64,000 nucleotides of DNA from Carnegiea gigantea (Eukaryota; Streptophyta; Magnoliopsida; Caryophyllales; Cactaceae): the NCBI GenBank assembly GCA_029747015.1, contig JAKOGI010001184.1, positions 186,001 through 250,000 of the forward strand. The letters are read 5' to 3'. The position numbers were made by a program, and so were the translations under genes. Of the stretch, positions 23,440-34,671 are shown piece by piece (the first letter of the stretch is position 1; every line of letters starts with the position of its first letter). The notes below the pieces were generated by a model, which did not search any database, had not been told where the DNA came from, and saw only the letters and a list, made by a program, of their open reading frames with translations.

Positions 23440-24780
23440 CGCAAGGGTTAGGTTTAGGCTTGCTAAAAAGTCTATCTGGGGGTGTAGATGAGAAAGTAGC
23501 TTTATAGGCAATTTGGGCTTCTCACATTCTATTATGTGTTGTAAGCACATCAACTTTTAATGCTAATTCCTTAATATACTCATCCTGTTTCTGTTGCGTC
23601 ATAAGCATGCTTTCCATCATTGCTTCTACATTAGACTTTTGGGACATCTGAGAAGGAAATTGGGGTCTTTGAAAACCAGGGGGTGGTCTAGCATTCATAG
23701 GGGGGCACATTTAATGGGTCTGGATTAGACTTATAGGAGAAATTTAGATGATTCTTCCAACCCGAATTATATATGTTAGAGCAAGGATCATTGGTCGGTC
23801 TTGGGTTGAAATTTTGAACATAATTAACTTTATTAGGGTCTTGAGAAAAAGGACTCCCAACTTAACAATTACAAGTTATATGCTTAACAGAACCAGAAAC
23901 TTCACAGGGGAAAGGGCACTAGAATTCACAGCATTAATATTCATGCGGTCCAGTCTTTGAGTCATGACATCTACTTTAGCAGAAAGTAAAGTAAGTGCAT
24001 AAACTTCAAGCTTACCTCCAACCAATTTGGGTTGGCCTCATTCAGTGGACCATTGAAAGTTGTTCAGTGTCATCTCCTCGATCAGATTGTGGGCTTCATC
24101 CTCAGTCTTGCTCATCAGAGTTTCTCCTACTGTTGCATCAATAGTAGACCTCATAGACTGGGTCATAATATTATAAAAGGCTTGGATAATCATCCAACGA
24201 TGAAGACCATGATAGGGGCACAAGCACAGCAGATATTTAAAATGCTCCCAGGCTTCATAGAGCATCTCATCATCTTTTTGAATAAAGTTGGTGATCTGAT
24301 TCCTTAGGCTTGCTGTTTTGCTTAGAGGGAAAAACTTGGCAAGGAAGGATCTTCTCAACTCATCCTAGGTGGTAATGCATCCAGATGGCAAAGAGTGTAA
24401 CCAAGCTCTTGCCTTATCCCTCAATGAGAAAGAAAAGAAGCGCAGGCAAATCAAATCACTGGAGACTCCATTAAGCTTTAATGTGTTGCACACCTCTAAA
24501 ACAATCGACAGGTGTAGATTCAGATCTTCCAAAAGAGTTCCATCAAACTGGGATTGCTGCACCATCGAAATGAGTGTCGGTTTGAGCTCAAAATTATTAG
24601 CATCGGCAGTAGGGTGAGCGATGCTTGGGCCGATCCCTTGGACTCTAGGGGTAACAAAATCTCGAAGAGTTCTTCTTTGGTTACTTTCTCCTCCTGTAAT
24701 GTTTTAATTCCTTCTTGTCTCGCGCCTTTGTTCTTCAATCCTTTGCTTTTTCCTTCTTAAGCGAAAAGTCCTCTCAATCT
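23440..24780 (-). pseudogene. Element B gag remnant
   Basis: Gag would form the particle. From about 24738 the minus strand carries a basic N-terminal leader, then SQFDGTLLEDLNLHLSIVLE, LICLRFFSFSLRDKARAWLH (Retrotrans_gag core, 24565-24365), FLAKFFPLSKTASLRNQI and DEMLYEAWEHFKYLL (24358-24200) and TEDEAHNLIEEM. A Pro/Gln-rich tail follows at 23710-23520 (PPPGFQRPQFPSQMSQ). The reading frame changes near 24560, 24360 and between 24030 and 23720. The order is that of Athila-type gag, and the gag fragment in element D is clearly related. Confidence 0.82.
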
Positions 24781-24946
24781 CAGGATGGGTTCGTACAAGA
24801 TTGAACTCTATATAAACTAGGAAAAACTCCTGCAAGCACTTTCGCCAACACCACCACTGCAATAAAACAAGAAAAGTAAATAAAAATAAAAGACAATAAA
24901 ATACTTAGTTACTTTCGTAAGACTATCTCAATAGTTGACAATTTAG

Positions 24947-24964
24947 TCCCCGACAACGGCGTTA
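24947..24964 (-). other. Primer-binding site, Asp-tRNA type, element B
   Basis: On the + strand TCCCCGACAACGGCGTTA is the complement of the tRNA-Asp-type primer site, with only three differences. It lies 6 bp from the right LTR, which fixes B's orientation as minus. Confidence 0.85.
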
Positions 24965-24970
24965 AAAACT

Positions 24971-26246
24971 TAATCGAAACTAACTACTAACAAGCGCAAG
25001 GGTAGCCACAGTATAGATAAAGATATCGTTACTTAGAGACTAATGTAACTTACTAAATCTTGTCCGTCAGAATGTGCTAAGTAAAATTCTAATTCAATTA
25101 GTGTTGATTTAACAATTGCTAATCCACTATGCTGAATCAATCAAAGAGAAAACATGCTTAGGAATTCTCACAGTTATGAAAGAGTATTGGATCAAAATGA
25201 ACAACATGTGCTTTTCTTTAATCGGTTAATCTCAAGGAATTATAATCTATGCAGGAATTTGATCCATTCTTTTGAAATCAATTAAATTTGCCCAAACTAA
25301 GCAAAAGTCGTTCTTTCAAACTAATTTGCCTTAATTCAAGTTAAATATATTCGATTACTCGCTAGTTCTCCTAACATACAAATCTCTCTTTTGAGATGAC
25401 TCAACGCTAGGTTTAATCAAACAGTACAACGACCAAATATCACCTTTCAATTTTTCATTCGTTCTTTTCAGGTAAGCAAGCAAAATTTGGCCAAAAATCC
25501 ACTCACAACATATCAAACACTTGATAAACGAAATCAAACCAATCATGAAAATAAGCACAATTCTTTAAATTAAAACATGATCCAACAACACTTACAAAAA
25601 ACTTTTAAATCCCTAGACAAACAAAAAAACTACTCAGATATGATTAAGAAATAAACAAAACTAACCAACAATTCGGCGAAATCTAAGAGAAAGACTTGAC
25701 TGAGATGGTCTTCAACCAAGGGCTTCAAACCACCTCAAAAACCAAACACATACACTCAAGATTTCTCACCAGAACTAAAAATCAAACTAGAAAACAACAA
25801 AACTTGAGAAAGAAAGAAAACTAAACTAAACTCTAATCCAATGCTTTTGTGTACAAGGAATGCTCAAGGGGATTTTTTTCTAACTGCTGCAGAACGAGGC
25901 TATTTATAGGAGAACTTACTTGATCTCAGCCACACACCCAAAGGAAGACGAAGAGGCAGTAGTTATAGGCTCACCATGGTCTGACCGTGGTCTGGGCTAG
26001 AACCGAATTTCCGCTCTTTTCTTACTCCACAGGCATAGCAACTCATGGGTGTCCATAGGGGAGGTCAACATACATCTATTTATGGTCAAATGTCAGTAAA
26101 AAGACTTAAAATCCTACAAATCACATCAAACAACTATACCAAAGCATAAATCGAGAATAGGTGTGTAAATATTAACTTAAAGCACATAATTCTCCTAAAT
26201 TAGAGCAAAACGACCCTAAAATGATATATACATTAAGCACTTATCA
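24971..26246 (-). repeat. Element B 5' LTR
   Basis: This right-hand LTR ends ..AGCACTTATCA on the + strand and is followed by the TGTAG duplication. It aligns with 17273-18570 end to end. Next to the PBS its terminal TG has decayed to TA. Confidence 0.9.
25900..25909 (-). promoter_or_regulatory. TATA box of element B 5' LTR
   Basis: The minus strand reads CTATAAATAG, near-ideal for a plant pol II TATA box. It is conserved in both LTRs (18203-18212), about 340 bp from the LTR start. That is consistent with the LTR promoter, but transcription cannot be judged from sequence. Confidence 0.6.
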
Positions 26247-26251
26247 TGTAG

Positions 26252-26923
26252 CCTTAAAATACTTGATGTAGTTGAGCTCGATACTGTTAATTTGATTGGA
26301 ACTCTAGATATTTGGGTTGTATTCCTCATAAAGATTGGTTTGAATTTAAGCGGTTCAAACCTGAATCTCGGTTTTGGGCATATTCATTTTTTTTCCCAAT
26401 AAAATGGTGATGTGAACAAATTTAGCTTAGACTTGGTGAATTCATGCTTATTGATTCTAATCATGGTATGGGTTCTTGCTAGAATGAAGTGGAGAATGGA
26501 AATCTGGGTTTAATTCGTGAATTTTGCATTGGTAATTTTGGTTCTGTTTAGAAGGATATGTTCTTGTTTACGGGTATTCATTTTTAATTACATTTCTTTT
26601 AGTTGATTGTTATTTATTGATTAGAAACGTGATTGGATTTGATCAATGCTATGAGTCTTTGAATTTGATTAGATACGTCTGATTAAGTTTGTTTATTTAC
26701 TTTCATTTCATTATCAAATAATGTACACGACCTTCAATTTAGCTAAAGTCATTAGTCATGATTAATGGTTTGGTTAAAAAAATGTGTTCTAGATTTTGAG
26801 TATACAATAATCTAGATTGATAGTAGCCTAATTGCAACTTCATCCTTGTGGACCGATCCCCAAGTGCTACAACGAGAACCGTACGCCTCTGGTTTGAATT
26901 TTATCTTTAGAAAAATCATAAGA
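26252..26923 (+). repeat. Element A 3' LTR, second part
   Basis: From CCTTAAAATACTTGATGTAG on, this aligns with the second half of A's 5' LTR (from about 7648) and ends ..AAAAATCATAAGA, matching ..AAAAATCACAACA at 8338. Confidence 0.88.
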
Positions 26924-28689
26924 CAAATAAACCTACTCTCCATTTATTACCCATTACTTATATAGTTTAGTGTACTTGTCCAAAAAATACCATTTAAGAA
27001 GGATATGTATGAAAAGTAGTTAATTTAAGAAAGTTAACCTCTTTCTAACATTAGGTTATTCCCGTGTATGCGATGTTGCTCATTTCTATCGCATTGATGA
27101 TTTGTACTTGAGGCTAATGTGCCTCTTCTAATTGTAACCAAATTATCTCCACGTTCTCTTCTTATTTCCATTAGTTTATTTTGGAATCCTACAAGAATAT
27201 GGATGTGCGAAACATATTTAGTCCTGAGGTGGATTATCATGCAAATAAGTTATGAGGTTCTGAAAAGAATTGGCCTATACAACCTTGCAACTATCACTGG
27301 TTAACCAATTTGCAAAAACATAGAAAGAGACTCTAAAGCATGAATTATTTGATTAGCTATTTGCAATGGAAGACAAGAGTGTCATTTTCACTTGGCTAAG
27401 CATCACACGCCAAATGAAGAAGTTTGAACACCTCCAAGAATGGATGACCACATCAAACGGATATGTAAACGACATCATTATGACTATTTTTACTCATTGG
27501 GCTAGTTATTAGCTCCTGAATCAAAAGGATCTTTTTTGTGTGTAAGTGCAATCTAGGAATCCTATATGCATTGGGATTGAAGATGATATTAGCTCTAAGA
27601 GATAAATTGATTATAAATGTTGGTGATGTTGATACAACTAGAAGATGGATGTTGATTGATCTAGCTAGTGAATCCAATATCTCTAAAGGTTCTTTCAGTG
27701 GAAGATAGTGTGAAAGAACTGGGTTGTGGATAGATCTAAATTTATTTTGTGGCTTACGGCCCATAATAGTCTAGATACTATAGAATTAATGAAAATTATA
27801 TTTACTTTTTCCTTAAAAAAAGAGATGGCTGATAAATCTCGAAAGAGGCATATAGATGAAGTCCATCTTTAGGGAAGGTATTTCTTCAATGTTATAGGAA
27901 TTTTTGCTCCATAGAATTGGTGTTGTGCTGAATAGCAACCCAATGTAAAACTTGTAGTTAGAAGAATCATGGCAGTCAAACTTAGATTTAATTTTTTGGG
28001 GGAAAAACATGACAAAGGTTGAAGGGCTATATGAATTGTTTAGATTGGGATAACTACTCTAGGTTAAAGAAATACAAGCTCTCTAATCTATTCCATTCAA
28101 TATAATATCATCCTATGTGATTGAACTACGATTTTTGATGTACTGGTCATCCATGCTTGGGAACATTAGAGTTTTTCCAGCCACCTTTCCATTTGATCGA
28201 ATTCCTATACATAATTAAGTGTTGTCAAAATTAAGAGACAAGTAATAGATAAACATAGGGAAACTCCTATTCTGGTGAGTATTGCCTCCAATAGAATGGC
28301 GATCATTTTGAGCTAGATTTAAGGACATCACTTTGCTCCCCTCCATAGTGTGAATGCCTTTGTTCTTGGGTCCTCCTCTTCTGAGTGCCATGTAACTATG
28401 ACCAAGTTAGTTGCATAATTTTGAATTGAATAAGATAACTCAACATTAAAATAGATAAGAGTAATAGAAACTCAAATGAACATACCATATAAATAAGTAC
28501 CAAAATTGTATAATAAAAGAGCTATTATACATGAAACTAGCATGCAAGTAAACTTCCGCAAAGAAATGTCTCTCTAACTAAATTTTTCAACCATGTAAAA
28601 TGAAGTAGTTAGAACCTGATTTCATTCTTATAATTAAAAAAAAAACACAAGGACGGAATGCTTTGTGCAAATAAGCAAAAAAAAGGGGG
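26924..28689. other. AT-rich DNA, no gene recognised
   Basis: Several 60-100-codon frames on both strands match no family I know and show no shared direction or motif. The plus strand around 27040-27430 has a slightly protein-like texture (GLYNLATITG, KFEHLQEWM). A decayed transposon-derived domain is possible but unproven. If the CACTA element's left end lies here I could not find its CACTA terminus. Confidence 0.4.
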
Positions 28690-28949
28690 GCACTTATGCT
28701 TCATCTTCTGAGACGCCATAGTTAAACTCCTCTTCTTTGCTAGAATCTTGAAGAAGCTTAAATATTACTATCAACAATAAATTGATCATTTTCTTCACTC
28801 TTATCAATAGCTATTTTAACTATCTTAACAACACTAGGATCCCTTTCCACCATAAAAGTATTTGCTGCTAATGAGGTGACTAAATAATCATTATTTCTTG
28901 AAAATGTGGCCTTAAACATCTACAGCTACTTGTTGATATGCTTCAACAT

Positions 28950-29460
28950 CTATAACTTCTTTGAATTCTACATTTTACATCTCATAGAGATCTCGAGGTT
29001 GTATCTTTACATCAAATGGCAATCATGTTTTCTTGGATCTTGAATATAGAATACTTGTTCTAGTTGGGATTCTAAAACAAATATCTCTTTTGCTTTCAAT
29101 GATCGTATCTTGTACACACTTATTAACACATATTTATCTTCTTTATATTCTTTACCATGATGTTGCACATCAAATCAATCACACTGGAGGAGAAATGCAT
29201 AATTTTCATCATGGCAATACATCTCATATATGTCTCTTAGTACACCATAGTATTCCTTATCAGAAGAGTCATCACTTATCACCTCTAACCATAACCCAAT
29301 AATTTTGGGATGTTCTATTTTTACAACGATCTTAATTGTGGAAAGAAACTCATTTACAATAGACCTAGGAGAATATTTTATGGTTCTTGAAGATTTGCAA
29401 ACCAAGTTATACAAGTCATCAGTAATGTGCCCTTCCTTATAAATTTTACACACTAATGAA
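28950..29460 (-). pseudogene. DUF4216-like tail of the CACTA transposase
   Basis: The open minus frame 29453-29175 ends in EYYGVLRDIYEMYCHDENYA followed by LLQCDW. In a neighbouring frame EQVFYIQDPRKHD lies near 29030. This pair is the recognisable core of the DUF4216 module that follows TNP2 in many plant CACTA elements. Its function is not known. Confidence 0.7.
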
Positions 29461-30928
29461 CCAAAAATTTAGTGGAAAATGTCAAAGATCATCATATCTA
29501 AAAAAAGGTCATCCTACCATGTTACAATTAAAAAAACACTTCATACATACATGATCATGAATCCAACTGCCAAATTCTACCTTATGCCTTTCCTTTAATT
29601 CCTACGACTTTTTCCTTGCAATTTCGACTTATGCTCCCAATAAATAAGAGTATTATATTATAATGTAAGTCAACTTCCTTGCTAAAAGGGAAAAAAAAAA
29701 CGAATCACTTAATCAACGAAGTAGACTAGGTCAATAGAATTGTGAAGGATATACATCAACTTCATCGAACCCCTCCGAAGTAAGTTCTATAGGTGCACCC
29801 TTACCTAAAGAATACCTAAGTGGTTTGAATATTGAAAGCTTCCTTTGCAAAAGGCCCTTATTTCCATTGACATCATCATTTCTTTCTTACAATTGAATTT
29901 AGTATCAATGTCATTCACATATCTCGAACAAAATTATAGACATTAATCTGCTAGATAAGCTTTAACAATATAACCTTTTGGATATGCATGATTGCATATG
30001 TAAGCTTTCAAGGTATGCAAGTACCCACATAAGTGACTTTTATGTTTAGGTAGCTGAGTAAGTACATGCTAAGGGAAAAAAAAAACACATTTGTTTTTTG
30101 TTAGTCACGCCTCTCAATTGGAGACATTCATCATTATTAAACTGGGCCTATAATTTTCATCTTTGATGCTAAGTGTATTACAAAATGCACCATTGCATCA
30201 AAAAAATGTGGGGACGAATAACATCTTGAGCTTGCACAATGTATAAGGGATTTTTCTTTCAAGGCAATTGAGTTCCCCTTCAATTATGTTTTTCGTGCAT
30301 CGATTGAGAAAAAGCACAACCTTAACACAACTTGAGGTTTATATACATTTTATGGCAAGAATCCATTATGACAAACATATGGAGTTCTTCAACAAATGCA
30401 TGATGGTCATGGCACCTTAAGCAGGAAATCATTTTCCCATTGTCTTTTACACATCGAGTAATATTTGATAAGTATCTATTTGGAAATTTCATGTCTTAGA
30501 GCAGCCCACATAATGTAGCCTTTGTAGTAGAGCTTAAGATATAACGTGGCGTAAAAACCTTAACTTTGTCTCCCTCTAGTATTGGATGCAACTAATTTCT
30601 AATGCCCATATTCATTAAATCAATTGAAGCCTTCATAGTATCTTTGGTCTTGCATTTAATGCCCATCAATGTGCCTAAGATATCTTAGAATCATTCTTCT
30701 CTATATCCATGACATCCAAGTTATGGTGAAATTTTCAATGTTCACCAGTAAGGCCAATAAAAAAAGATGTTTTCTCATACAAACTATTAGATACATCTCC
30801 TCTCTCTCGTTAGCAGCAAGCTTGCACTGGGGTAAAACTTAAATGAGATAGTATCTCTGGTCTTCCCTTTCATCTTTGTGTTATCAAAAGATTTAGCATC
30901 TTTTCTCCACGTATGTTCAAACCCACCC

Positions 30929-30953
30929 TTTTTTTTTTTTTTTTTTTTTTTTT
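30929..30953. repeat. T25 run inside the transposase fossil
   Basis: Twenty-five T (A on the coding strand) interrupt the Transposase_21 region just after the part corresponding to a conserved S/C-T-K-G-x-F motif. It is either a slippage expansion or the trace of a poly-A-tailed insertion. Confidence 0.85.
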
Positions 30954-32260
30954 AATGTCTAGTCTGCTTATGGAATGAAAGGCGAGCAAAATGGCCTTTG
31001 GTTGAGCAACTACATAAATCACCATATGTTGGGAAGTCACGAATGGTCCATGAAACTGCCACATGCATCACAAAATTCTATCTAGAATGAGCATCATTTG
31101 TTTGTACTCCCTTATCCTAAAGCTTATTCAATTCTTAAATGAGTGGCTGAAGATACACATCTATATTCTTTGTAGGAGATGCAGATCAAGATATAATAAT
31201 GTTAAAATAAAAGAATGAGGTTTTATGCATATTAAAGGAGGACAATTATAAGGACTAAGAGCAACAAGCCAAATCCATTTTTATAGATTGTTAAATGTTT
31301 GAAACCCATCAAATGCTAATCGAAGTTTAACATTATGTTCATCTCCAAGAAATGGTTTATACTACTTATAAAATGATTTCTAAGCAATAGTATCAGCCTG
31401 ATGTCTTAATCACCTCATCTTTAACTCTTTTCTCCTTATGCCGTTGCATGTCTACGGATGTTTCTCTTGACATATGTTGTCTTTATAGTGAGATCTCCAT
31501 GGAAAATAACATAAGACATTACGAAGGACTTCTTTGCTCCTTAAAATGGGCTCTCTTAGCTACCTTTCACCTATCCAAGCCATAAGTAGGACACTCCATA
31601 AGTGTGGATAATCGCACCAGTAAGGGGTACAATCGTTACCCAAGGCATTAATTTTCATTCATTCAAGACATAAGTCACTAACAAGCTTTTTAACCTCGTG
31701 TCGACACTGTAACTTAAGTAAATTATCAAAAGAAAGGTTAACTAAATTAGTCAAAACCTTTAAGTGTAATAATTTCACAATATATGACAATTTTACATTA
31801 TAACACTCCATGTTGTCATTCGAAAAGATGATAAAACATTATTGTTTCGCTAGTAGGTTAATCATGCATATAGTTCTTATTATAACTGTGATTTCTACCT
31901 CAAAGTTCATACCATCTAAACCATAGGCATTTTCTAACATGTTAACTTCATCTTTGTCTTGACGACCCTGTATTCATTGCTGTTGCTAACCTTATCACAG
32001 TAGAATGTTCTACATTTTCACCATGAAACTCCCACGTAGTGAACTTCTCATATATAGTCTATCTGAGCATACTTCTAACCTTCATTGGAGGACTACATTA
32101 TGATAATTATTTCAGGGACATCTAATGATAACACTGTCCTTCCCTTTTTTCTAGCATTATGAAAAGCAAAGTTTTAAAAAGTATCAATGTGATCTATGTA
32201 GTTAGGTAATGAACAATTCTTCATTATCCATTCCTTATTCAATGCCATTTGCAATCAAAA

Positions 32261-34654
32261 TAGATAAGTTATCAATAACTACTTATTAGACTAGTATATG
32301 TAATCATATAACAATAATATATAAGAAGAAACAAAAGCTAGTGTCTATTAACTTAACAAATGTTCTACAACCAAAATAATTCTACTTTTATTTGTATATC
32401 ATTAGTAATTTGACCAAAAGAAAATGCATAAATAATCATTACACTTGTACGTCACAATAAAAAACTCTATTCTGTAAAACGAAGGAAATTTTTACCCCAA
32501 CTTCTTCCGACTTATCCCTACTAGGACAAATAATTTTTTTAGCCTTTGAACCTTGAGAACAAAATCTAAGATGCAATTACCTTGAATCCAATAAAGAAAT
32601 CCCAAAACATGAAAGCTTTTTAAGAATAAATGAGATTAGAACTCCATGAAAGTTGATAAACATGTGAAAGTAAGTGGTATAATTTATACCGAGGGAAATA
32701 TAAACTCCATTTGGCATTGTTCATGACACATGCACAAAAAGAAAAATTTCAATCATAAACTTTACAACAAATATTTTACTTCAATAGGATTTGACTTAGA
32801 GTTCTATGTGATAACCTGGATAAAATCACATCGATTTTTTGGCCAGAAGTTGGATTTCATCTAGAGTTCAGGCAAACTTACAATGCACGCAATAATTGAG
32901 TGAATAAGCGTAGTAGAATAAATAATTAAGGCTCCTTAAGTTAATCTTGCAAAAAAGAATGATAGTGCCCAATGTGAGACTTTTGTGGCGCAAGAAGGAG
33001 AAGGGAGAAGTAATATTGGCAAATGAATCGAAAATCAAACAATTCATAATAATGTGAACTGAAACTAAAGCTCATGTAATTTTCAACCCAAAAGATGCAA
33101 AACTTCACAATATTAACACTGTAATTGAAAACCATGTTAGTATGTTAAAAAAGGAAAATTATTTATTGTTGAAAAGGGAATGAGAGATAGTTGTGTTCAG
33201 GTTTTAGGATATAAGAGTTCTAGCTCCTTGGGCAAGCCCACGTATCTCATAAAAAGTGCATGTGATTCAGTTATATGCTTACTTACTACACCTTCTTTAG
33301 CCTCAGCCCCCCCCCCCAAACAAAGAAAAAAAATAAAAAGAAGGGAAATAGGTAAACAATTTTGTACTTGTTACCTCAACCCCAGTGACCCCCCAAAAAA
33401 CCAACAAAAGAAGAAGACGAAAGGGAATAGATAAAATATCACATACTTATTATATAATACAAGGTTTTAAAGTGAAGAAGGGGGAAAAATTCCATGGTAG
33501 GAGTAGCTACCGAAACCTGATGTGGGGTGAGACAAGCAAGATGGATAAGTATAAGACATTACCGCACTCTCTCTCCCATATTTTTCCTTTTTGGTTTTTG
33601 ATAAGAAAAAGGCATAAGTTCACTTTTTAATTCTGTAATGTTTCAAGAAAAAGATGGAAGGATATATAACAAAAATCTTTGCCATCATTTAAGTTAAATA
33701 TCTTGTTAAAGGCCTTAAGCTCAAGCAAATTTGCCATGCAAAAGCAATGGGCAAGATATTTGAATTTTTCTTTCCTCTTTTGTACAAATCATTAATTGGT
33801 TTTGTTTTTTATTTATTAGTGGGCAATATTTGATGGTTTAGCCTCTAAATCTTAAATCACATCAAACTATCAACAACAGTTTCTGCATCCTACTTTCTTT
33901 TTCTTATCCCTTCTCTAATCAAGTCATTTGTAAATTATCCATCAGGGCCTTATGTTGGTTTAAGACTTGCATATTTCACTATGTTTTCTTGAGAGGTTGA
34001 ACTACTTGTTTGATATAAGAGATTGGATATGCTGATATACGGGCTTAAAAGTTTGGTGATTGATTAGGGATTGGGCCACTTTCACAGATTGATTGAGAGG
34101 TAAGTTAACCCCCCCCTTTTTTTTAATAGTAGCATTTTTTTGTTGTTTTTAGTAAAGGGAAACTATGGGATCTAAGTAAATATTTCAAAATTTACTACTA
34201 CTACTACTGTATATGTACTTTATAAGTAAGCTTGTCAGTTCGGGTGGACATGTTGAACAGAGGTTGGGCGTATTCGAATTTTGGTAATATTGGGTTTGGA
34301 TAAATATGGGCATCAGATTTCAATTTCGTGGGTTTGAGGTCGACTCAATAGGTTTAGAGTATTTTTTCTGTGGGTTATTTTTCTTTTGTCAAAAATTAAA
34401 AAAAATTGGCAAACAAAATACTTAAAATTGTTATGATTTAATGAAAAAGTATAGTAGTTGTAATTTCTCAAAAGAATGTTAAATTATTCGAAACTTTTCA
34501 TTATGACAAGTGAACGTAATGTACGAGCGGACAAAGAATCAAGCTCCCTTTGGGTTGTGCGGTTCGAGCCGTATATTGAAATTAGGTGAATGGAGGATCA
34601 GGGCATCTACCCATGTGGATTTGTCTTGAGTTTAGCTTTGCTTACAAAGCAAAA
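32261..34654. other. Spacer, no gene recognised
   Basis: The part next to 32260 may be the non-coding 5' region of the CACTA element. It has low-complexity C/A-rich sequence at 33309-33345 and an ACT/CTA microsatellite near 34190-34206. The two overlapping plus frames at 33180-33630 are Lys-rich and low in complexity, not credible genes. Confidence 0.45.
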
Positions 34655-34671
34655 GTTCAGGCATGAGGGAG

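Larger units (their letters stand above)
17273..26246 (-). mobile_element. Element B: pol-less Athila-type LTR retrotransposon nested in A
   Basis: This is an 8,974-bp element in the minus orientation. Its LTRs (17273-18570 and 24971-26246) are about 90% identical by hand count over 330 bases, younger than A's. The target duplication TGTAG is perfect (17268-17272, 26247-26251), and removing B plus one copy restores A's LTR. The primer site is adjacent to the right LTR. Gag, protease and an Athila ORF1-like third ORF are present, but the interval where RT, RNase H and integrase should lie (about 22520 to 21700) has only about 0.8 kb of non-coding sequence. It resembles the TR-GAG type of non-autonomous element, plus one extra ORF. 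Confidence 0.88.
6753..26923 (+). mobile_element. Element A: Athila/Tat-type Ty3/gypsy retrotransposon, split by element B
   Basis: Element A has a 5' LTR (about 6753-8338), PBS, gag, protease, RT, RNase H and integrase in gypsy order, a 2-kb 3' non-coding region, a polypurine tract and a 3' LTR. The 3' LTR is cut at 17272 and resumes at 26252. Without B the element is about 11.2 kb, within the range of Athila/Tat elements. The two LTRs have near-equal lengths once B is removed (about 1.59 and 1.55 kb). A hand comparison over 135 bases gives about 87% identity, so it is old. All ORFs contain stops. No clear 5-bp target duplication was found at the outer ends; the 5' boundary is uncertain by about 20 bp. 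Confidence 0.85.
28690..32260 (-). pseudogene. CACTA (En/Spm) TNP2-type transposase fossil
   Basis: TNP2-type transposases cut and paste CACTA DNA transposons. On the minus strand the domains follow the usual order. A transposase-associated N-terminal domain lies at about 32255-32080 (KEWIMKNCSLPNYID, FAFHNARKKG). The Transposase_21 core lies at about 31700-30300: NVKLRLAFDGFQTFNNL near 31330, an SPYNCPP-like stretch, NIDVYLQPLI near 31160, MHVAVSWTIRDFPTYGDL near 31070, HNLDVMDIEKN near 30715. A DUF4218-like stretch follows, then a DUF4216-like tail at about 29460-28950 (EYYGVLRDIYEMY, EQVFYIQDPRKHD). Frameshifts, stops and a 25-base T run break it throughout. No CACTA termini or 3-bp duplication were found, so element limits are unknown. 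Confidence 0.85.

Noticed and set aside
26924..28689. A host gene or plant-mobile-domain protein
   Set aside because: Some frames looked protein-like, but no motif could be aligned over more than a few residues.
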